Assembly: GCA_039583705.1 (NCBI GenBank)
Contig: JAVKSM010000116.1
Coordinates: forward strand, 1 to 9,603
From: JAVKSM01 sp039583705
GTDB taxonomy: Bacteria; Actinomycetota; Actinomycetes; Mycobacteriales; Pseudonocardiaceae
DNA: 9,603 nucleotides
Direction: 5' to 3'
In this document: in pieces, positions 5,669 through 9,603 of the stretch
Position numbering within the stretch: the first letter of the stretch is position 1
Layout: each line of letters starts with the position of its first letter
The notes under the pieces: generated by a model
The model's input: the letters and a program-made list of their open reading frames with translations, nothing else
Told to the model about the DNA's origin: nothing
Databases searched by the model: none
Position numbers and translations under genes: made by a program

Positions 5669-7383
5669 CGTCTGCTCCCTACCGTGCGCCGGTTGCGACC
5701 CGCGCGGGCCGCCGGGTCGTCGTCCATCGCCGCCCCGCTCGCCATCCGCTCCGCGAGCCGGGACGCCAGCGCCATGATCGTAAGGGCCGGGTTCGCGCTG
5801 CCCTGGGTCGGGCACACCGACCCGTCGGCGAGGAACAGGTTGGGCACCGCCCAGGCGCGCTGGTTGGCGTCGACCACGCCCTGCTCCGGCGAGGAGCCCA
5901 TGCGGGCGCCGCCGATGAGGTGGGCGTAGCGCTGGATCGTCAGCACGTCCTGGGCATCCCCGGCTCGCAGAATGTCGGTGATCACCTTGGTGGAGAAGGC
6001 CATGTTGGCCTTGTCGTTGTCGGACAGTGTGTAGTCCATGCGCGCGATCGGCTGGCCGTAGGGGTCGGTCTCCTCGGCGAGCGTGACCCGGTTGTCCGGG
6101 TGCGGCAGCAGCTCGTTGAGCACGCCGATGACGCCCCAGTGGTTGTAGTCGCGCATGTATTCCCGCAGCGCCCGGCCCCAGTGCCCGTCGGCGAGCACGT
6201 GCTCGGCCCAGCCGATGGGCATCGGTGAGACGGTCTGGACCGAGAACCCGCGGGCGAAGCCGCGCCCCGGGTCGGTCTCGTAGAACTGCTCCGATGAGAC
6301 CTCCGGCGGCGGCGCCTTGTACATCCGCAGCTCCTCGGGCCAGCGGCCCGCGGTCTGGCTGGCGCCCTGCACCATGACGTAGCGCCCGACGAGGTCGTGG
6401 TCGTTGCACAGCCCGTCGGGGAACCGGCTGCTGGTCGAGGCGAGCAGCAGCCGCGGCGTCTCGATCGAGTAGCCGGCCACGGCGACGAACCTGGCCCGCT
6501 GCAACCGGTGGGTCGACTCCCCCTCCCGGACGAAGACGACGCCGCGGGTGCAGCCGCTGGCCTCGTCGAGCTCCACCCGCAGCGCCATGCAGTTCGCCCG
6601 CACCTCCACGCCGTGTGCCAGCGCGTCGGGCAGGTGGGTGACGTAGGGGCTCGCCTTGGCGTTGACCTTGCAGCCCTGCAGGCAATAGCCGCGGTAGATG
6701 CAGTGCGGGCGGTTGCCGAAAGTGCCGTTGACGATGCCGACCGGGCCGACCCGCATCTCGATCCCGAGCGCCCTGGCACCGTGCACCAGCCGCTGCGCGG
6801 ACGCCGAGATCGGGTGCGGGGAGAACGGGTAGCGGTGCGGGTAGCCCCACGGCCAGTCCTGCCCGGCCACCGGCAGCTCGGCCTCCACCCGTTCGTAGTG
6901 CGCGAGCACGTCGGAGTAGCGGAGCGGCCAGTCCTCGCCCACGCCGTCGCGGCGGTAGGTCTCGAAGTCGCTGGGGTGGAACCGCGGGGTGTAGCCGGCG
7001 TAGTGGACCATCGACCCGCCGACCCCGCGCCCGGAGTTGTTCTTGCCCAGCTCGATCGGGTCGGCCCCGCCGATGATCCGTTTCTGGGTCCAGTACAGCT
7101 CGTGTGACCCGGCCTCGTCGGAGACCCAGTCCTCGTCGGGGTGCCAGAACGGGCCGGCCTCCAGCACCACGATCCGCCACCCCTCGCGCGCCAACCGCTG
7201 GGCCAGCACCGAGCCGCCGGCACCGGCACCGACGACCACGAGGTCCACCTCGTCGGTCTCGGCGTAGCGGCGCATCGTCCGCTCGCCGGGCAGGTTCCGC
7301 GAGTGCACGTCGAGCAGGTAGCGGGAGTCGTTGTCCCGCAGGCCGATTGCGCCCTTGAGCACGCCGCGCCAGAAGGTTCCCAC
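5665..7383 (-). CDS. GMC-family FAD-dependent oxidoreductase (gluconate 2-dehydrogenase large-subunit-like)
   Basis: This 572-residue flavoprotein would oxidise an alcohol or sugar-type hydroxyl with FAD. The dinucleotide-binding motif VVVGAGAGGS (49-58) is followed by an ADP-binding acidic residue in VVLEAGP. Mid-protein motifs typical of this subgroup are GVGGSMVHYAGYTPR and a cysteine-containing segment, HCIYRGYCLQGC. At the C-terminus, YAHLIGGARMG supplies the presumed catalytic His488 and GSANPALTIMALA the paired Asn531. GTG 7383 begins 2 nt after the stop of the subunit 3-like gene and adds 36 residues. ATG 7275, giving a protein that starts MRRYAETDEVD just before the FAD motif, is a serious alternative. 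No Tat signal is visible, so a cytoplasmic location is likely, unlike classical periplasmic gluconate dehydrogenases. The substrate is unknown and no cytochrome c subunit is adjacent. Confidence 0.93.
   Translation of the reverse strand: MGTFWRGVLKGAIGLRDNDSRYLLDVHSRNLPGERTMRRYAETDEVDLVVVGAGAGGSVLAQRLAREGWRIVVLEAGPFWHPDEDWVSDEAGSHELYWTQKRIIGGADPIELGKNNSGRGVGGSMVHYAGYTPRFHPSDFETYRRDGVGEDWPLRYSDVLAHYERVEAELPVAGQDWPWGYPHRYPFSPHPISASAQRLVHGARALGIEMRVGPVGIVNGTFGNRPHCIYRGYCLQGCKVNAKASPYVTHLPDALAHGVEVRANCMALRVELDEASGCTRGVVFVREGESTHRLQRARFVAVAGYSIETPRLLLASTSSRFPDGLCNDHDLVGRYVMVQGASQTAGRWPEELRMYKAPPPEVSSEQFYETDPGRGFARGFSVQTVSPMPIGWAEHVLADGHWGRALREYMRDYNHWGVIGVLNELLPHPDNRVTLAEETDPYGQPIARMDYTLSDNDKANMAFSTKVITDILRAGDAQDVLTIQRYAHLIGGARMGSSPEQGVVDANQRAWAVPNLFLADGSVCPTQGSANPALTIMALASRLAERMASGAAMDDDPAARAGRNRRTVGSRR
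5675..5680 (-). promoter_or_regulatory. Ribosome binding site of the HtrA-like gene inside the GMC gene end
   Basis: Read on the minus strand, AGGGAG lies 6 nt before ATG 5668 and within the last GMC codons. With the ATGA overlap it supports re-initiation by ribosomes finishing the GMC protein. Confidence 0.6.
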
Positions 7384-7385
7384 TG

Positions 7386-8120
7386 CTACACCTGACCCTC
7401 GTCGACGGCGCGCACCGGGTCCTCCTCGGTGGCTCCCCCGGTCTCGAACGGCTCGCGGGTGCCGACGCTGCCGGTGCGCATGAACCCACGCGGGTAGGCC
7501 GGGCCGCCGAAGCCGATCTCGTTCCAGGCCCACGGATGGGAGTAGAACGCGGACAGCGCCATCCGCATCACCACGGACCAGGCGCGGGTGAGGTCGAGCC
7601 GCTCCCAGGCGCCGCCCGACAGCGTGCCGTCGGAGAAGTCCTGGACGATCCGCTCGCGGTCGGCGTCGGCGAGGCTGGCGAAGCTGTCGGCGCCGTGGCG
7701 CGCCCGCGCGGCCGCGTCCAAGCCGCCCAGCACCACACGCCAGGTGTCGCGGTCGTCGGGCATGTCGGCGTACTGGTAGCCGTCCAACCTGCCGGCGGCG
7801 AGCTTCTCGTCGACCATCTCCGCAACCGGCACCCGCGGCTCGGCGTCCTGGGCGAGCACGGTGTCGCAGAACGCCCGCAGCGTCGGCTGCTCGGCGGGGG
7901 AAAAGAACCGCATCGGGCCGGGCGGGTCCAGCCGGGCGAGCACGACCCGCCGCGTCGCCTCGTCCCAGGTGTCCACGGTGGACAGCACGTCGTAGTCGGG
8001 GTAGCGGCCGATCATCTGCGGGGTGACGCCGCGGCGCTGTCGAGGCAGCCAGCGGGGGTGCGGAGGCTTGCCGTCGGGACGGCGATGGGGGAGGTGGTCG
8101 GGGCGGCTCAGATCCGGCAT
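7386..8120 (-). CDS. Gluconate 2-dehydrogenase subunit 3-like protein
   Basis: This 244-residue protein resembles the gluconate 2-dehydrogenase subunit 3 family (PF13618), small partners of GMC flavoproteins. The visible signatures are FFSPAEQPTLRAFCDTVLA (72-90) near the domain start and a strongly conserved-looking block, YSHPWAWNEIGFGGPAYPRG (193-212), near the end. The first 45 residues are basic and proline-rich, with no hydrophobic core, so no Tat or Sec signal is seen although family members are often exported. It stops 2 nt before the GTG of the GMC gene, which is the expected partner order. ATG 8120 is chosen because residues before it (from 8189) overlap the preceding reading frame and look unrelated. 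It has no good Shine-Dalgarno; a GGAGG lies too far upstream (about 25 nt), so initiation may depend on translation of the gene before it. The role as chaperone or structural subunit is inferred from the family. Confidence 0.85.
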   Translation of the reverse strand: MPDLSRPDHLPHRRPDGKPPHPRWLPRQRRGVTPQMIGRYPDYDVLSTVDTWDEATRRVVLARLDPPGPMRFFSPAEQPTLRAFCDTVLAQDAEPRVPVAEMVDEKLAAGRLDGYQYADMPDDRDTWRVVLGGLDAAARARHGADSFASLADADRERIVQDFSDGTLSGGAWERLDLTRAWSVVMRMALSAFYSHPWAWNEIGFGGPAYPRGFMRTGSVGTREPFETGGATEEDPVRAVDEGQV

Positions 8121-8131
8121 GGTTGCTTGTT

Positions 8132-8570
8132 CTAGAGCACGGGTGCGCCTCCCGCAGCTTGGCCCAGGTCGGGGAGCAGGTCCAGGCACACGACCAGGGC
8201 GTCAGCCACGGGGTCGGCCGTGCCCGGCACGCGGCGTAGCCGGCCACGCAGCACCGGCGCGCCGGAGCGCCCAGTGGGTGAGAAGAGCCGCGGGGACGCC
8301 CTCGCCGCTGCCCTCGACGACGGTGACCGTGACGGCTCCGGGCTGGGCCGACCAGTCGTAGGCGGCGCCGCCCATCGGCGAACCGGGATCCAGGAAAGCG
8401 GCCAGCGCGAAACCCGGGGTGCGGCCAGACCAAGCGGGCAGCACCTGCGCCACGATCCCGCGGGACAGGCTGAGCGCCTCACCCCGGCTAGCAGGTCACT
8501 GTGCCGAGCGGCGGCGAGCGCGGACGGGGGCGGTGTCGAGCGCGGCGAGCACGGCGGCGACGCGCAGCAC
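8132..8570 (-). pseudogene. Probable broken gene of unknown family at the head of the oxidoreductase block
   Basis: Coding-like minus-strand sequence runs through this region but not in one frame. From GTG 8570 the frame reads MLRVAAVLAALDTAPV (GTG read as Met) and meets TGA at 8496-8498. The same frame then continues with IVAQVLPAWSGRTPGFALAA, DPGSPMGGAAYDWS and AVTVTVVEGSGEG down to THWALRRAG. At about 8251-8266, in a GGCGCGCC-containing stretch, the sensible reading jumps one base to APVLRGRLRRVPGTADPVAD and DLLPDLGQAAGGAPVL, ending in TAG at 8132-8134. Third codon positions are G/C-rich on both sides of the jump. The stop lies 11 nt before the subunit 3-like start, consistent with an operon gene. 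The family is not recognised. Alternatives are a sequencing indel, an intact gene starting at GTG 8453 with one frameshift, or two short ORFs. Confidence 0.42.
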
Positions 8571-8573
8571 CCG

Positions 8574-8588
8574 CCGGATGGTATCCGG
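8574..8588. promoter_or_regulatory. Candidate operator 1: perfect inverted repeat between divergent genes
   Basis: CCGGAT (8574-8579) is the exact reverse complement of ATCCGG (8583-8588), with a GGT spacer. It lies between the MarR gene and the divergent oxidoreductase block, the usual place for a MarR dimer site. It also overlaps the first bases of the MarR ribosome binding site. Confidence 0.5.
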
Positions 8589-8591
8589 AGG

Positions 8592-8602
8592 ACAACCGTT
8601 GT
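8592..8602. promoter_or_regulatory. Candidate operator 2: short palindrome at the MarR start
   Basis: ACAAC (8592-8596) and GTTGT (8598-8602) form a perfect palindrome around one central C, 3 bp beyond the first inverted repeat. It would cover the ribosome binding site edge and the TTG start of the MarR gene, a plausible site for autorepression. Short AT-bearing palindromes stand out in this GC-rich context. Confidence 0.45.
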
Positions 8603-9093
8603 GTCAGAGTGAAGCGGTGCCGGAGCGGCGGCTTCAGTCCACGATGGATCTGGCCGGGCTGGCGGCGGCCGTCGATGCCGCCGCCGTCGCGTTGCTGGCT
8701 GCGGTGGTCCGGCCGGTGGAGGCTGTGCAGGCGCGGGTGTCGGCCACGCAGTTGCGGGCGTTGCGCGTGGTTGCCGAGCACGGCAGCCTCAACCTCGGCG
8801 GGCTGGCCGACGTGCTCGGCGTCATCCCGTCCTCGGCGAGCCGGCTGTGCGACCGGCTGGTGGCGGCCGGGCTGCTGCGCCGCGAGCTGAGCGAGCACAA
8901 CCGGCGGGAGGTCACATTGACGCTGCAGCCCGCGGGGCGGGCGTTGCTGGCCCGGCTGCAGGCCGCCCGGCAGGCGGAGCTGGCGGCGGTTCTGGTGCGG
9001 ATGAGCCCGGAGGCTGCCGCCGCCCTGGTGCACGGCTTGGAGGAGTTCGCCCGTGCCGCCGGCCCGTTGCAGGAAGGCCGGCAGAGGGCCTGA
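8599..9093 (+). CDS. MarR-family winged helix-turn-helix transcriptional regulator
   Basis: This predicted dimeric DNA-binding repressor has 164 residues if it starts at TTG 8599. The winged helix lies at about 50-115: TQLRALRVVAEHGSLNLGGLA (helices 1-2), SSASRLCDRLVAAGLL as recognition helix (78-93), and a wing with RRELSEHNRREVTLTLQPAG, matching the MarR pattern of an Arg-containing turn then a beta hairpin. Helical dimerisation regions flank it at about 17-48 and 113-156. The start is uncertain. TTG 8599 has GGAGGA (8587-8592) 6 nt upstream, the best signal. GTG 8617 and ATG 8644 (149 residues) are in frame but lack a ribosome binding site. The gene is divergent from the oxidoreductase/protease block, with two palindromes between them, and is followed after 74 nt by a dienelactone hydrolase-family gene. 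The ligand cannot be predicted. Confidence 0.88.
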   Translation: MCQSEAVPERRLQSTMDLAGLAAAVDAAAVALLAAVVRPVEAVQARVSATQLRALRVVAEHGSLNLGGLADVLGVIPSSASRLCDRLVAAGLLRRELSEHNRREVTLTLQPAGRALLARLQAARQAELAAVLVRMSPEAAAALVHGLEEFARAAGPLQEGRQRA

Positions 9094-9102
9094 AGGGTGC
9101 GC

Positions 9103-9115
9103 GACGAAGGTCGTC
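9103..9115. repeat. Short inverted repeat between the MarR and hydrolase genes
   Basis: GACGA and TCGTC form a perfect 5-bp inverted repeat around AGG, 9 nt after the MarR stop. It could be a weak operator or attenuator for the hydrolase gene. It is short enough to be chance in this sequence. Confidence 0.3.
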
Positions 9116-9167
9116 CGTTTCGCCGCCCCATGCTGGTGACCGGCCGCGGGAGTGGCAGGGTGAAGGA

Positions 9168-9603
9168 ATGAACTACGACGCGATGCTGGCTGAGACGGTG
9201 ACCATCGTCGGGCACAGTGGTGACGAGGTCGAGGCCTACCTGGCGCGCCCGCTCGGGCCCGGTCCGTTCGGCGGCGTGGTCGTCATCCACCACATGCCGG
9301 GCTACGACACGGCGAGCAAGGAGATCACCCGCCGGTTCGCCGCGATGGGCTACTGCGCGATCTGCCCCAACCTCTACAGCCGGGAAGCTCCGGGAGCCGA
9401 CCCGGCCGACGCCGCCGCGACCGTCCGGGCGGCCGGCGGGGTGCCTGACGAGCGGCTGGTCGGCGACGTCGGCGGGGCGGTGCGCCACCTGCGCGGGCTC
9501 TCGTCGTCCAACGGCAGGGTCGGGACCGTCGGCTACTGCTCCGGTGGCCGACAGTCCTTCCTCGCGGCGCTGATCCTGCCGCTCGACGCGGCCGTGGACT
9601 GCT
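9168..9603 (+). CDS. Dienelactone hydrolase-family protein (N-terminal part, cut by the window end)
   Basis: The first 145 codons of an alpha/beta hydrolase are present. After an N-terminal strand region (VEAYLARPLGPGPFGGVVVI), residues 41-45 (HHMPG) lie where the oxyanion strand-loop is expected. GYCSGG follows at 122-127, with Cys124 as the nucleophile typical of dienelactone hydrolases instead of serine. The Asp and His of the triad would lie beyond the window. Family members hydrolyse dienelactone in chlorocatechol breakdown or, more often in actinobacteria, unknown carboxylic esters or lactones. ATG 9168 is preceded directly by GAAGGA, which is too close for ideal use. ATG 9183 is in frame and an alternative. 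The gene follows the MarR regulator by 74 nt and may share its transcript or its control. Confidence 0.87.
   Translation, partial: MNYDAMLAETVTIVGHSGDEVEAYLARPLGPGPFGGVVVIHHMPGYDTASKEITRRFAAMGYCAICPNLYSREAPGADPADAAATVRAAGGVPDERLVGDVGGAVRHLRGLSSSNGRVGTVGYCSGGRQSFLAALILPLDAAVDC

Noticed and set aside
4323..5929. Plus-strand open frames opposite the HtrA-like gene
   Set aside because: They are antisense to a protease with a complete catalytic triad and PDZ domain and show no domain or ribosome binding site of their own.
5669..7489. Minus-strand frame running without stops from 7489 into the HtrA-like gene, suggesting a giant fusion protein
   Set aside because: Upstream of 5668 it is the out-of-frame shadow of the GMC gene (Arg/Ala/Pro-rich, no motifs). 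The protease has its own start, ribosome binding site and lipoprotein signal.

Overview
This is high-GC DNA with strong G/C preference at third codon positions, GTG/TTG start candidates and actinobacterial gene families. It suggests an actinomycete, perhaps of the Pseudonocardiales; that placement is an inference from the look of the proteins, not a search result. No tRNA, rRNA, CRISPR array or complete mobile element was seen.

Layout, left to right. (1) 1-260 holds no confident gene. (2) 261-1211 (+) is a membrane fatty acid desaturase with all three histidine boxes. (3) About 1223-1656 (-) is a heavily deleted Tn3-family transposase relic in at least three non-contiguous pieces. (4) 1660-2097 (-) is a four-helix membrane protein resembling the DUF2269 group. 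(5) 2179-3615 (+), divergent from it, is the most unusual gene. An ATP-dependent DNA ligase-like half (nucleotidyltransferase plus OB fold) has lost the catalytic lysine and other active-site residues. It is fused in frame to a LytS-type histidine kinase half that keeps the phospho-acceptor histidine but lacks the N-box asparagine and a normal C-terminus. (6) 3707-4318 (+) is a hemerythrin-like protein, followed by a strong hairpin.

(7) From about 8570 down to 4559, on the minus strand, lies an operon-like block. It holds a probably broken gene of unknown family (one in-frame stop and one frameshift), a gluconate 2-dehydrogenase subunit 3-like protein, a GMC-family FAD oxidoreductase, and an HtrA-like PDZ serine protease lipoprotein. 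The last three are packed with a 2-nt gap and an ATGA start/stop overlap, which argues for co-translation. (8) Divergent from this block is a MarR-family regulator (+, about 8599-9093). Two perfect palindromes lie in the shared upstream region and are candidate operators. (9) 9168 to the window end (+) is the N-terminal part of a dienelactone hydrolase-family protein.

Working picture (inference): the MarR protein controls itself and the divergent oxidoreductase/protease block, and possibly the dienelactone hydrolase downstream. The ligase-kinase fusion and the hemerythrin sit side by side on the same strand and might form a small sensing module, but no response regulator, Ku or LigD polymerase lies in the window.
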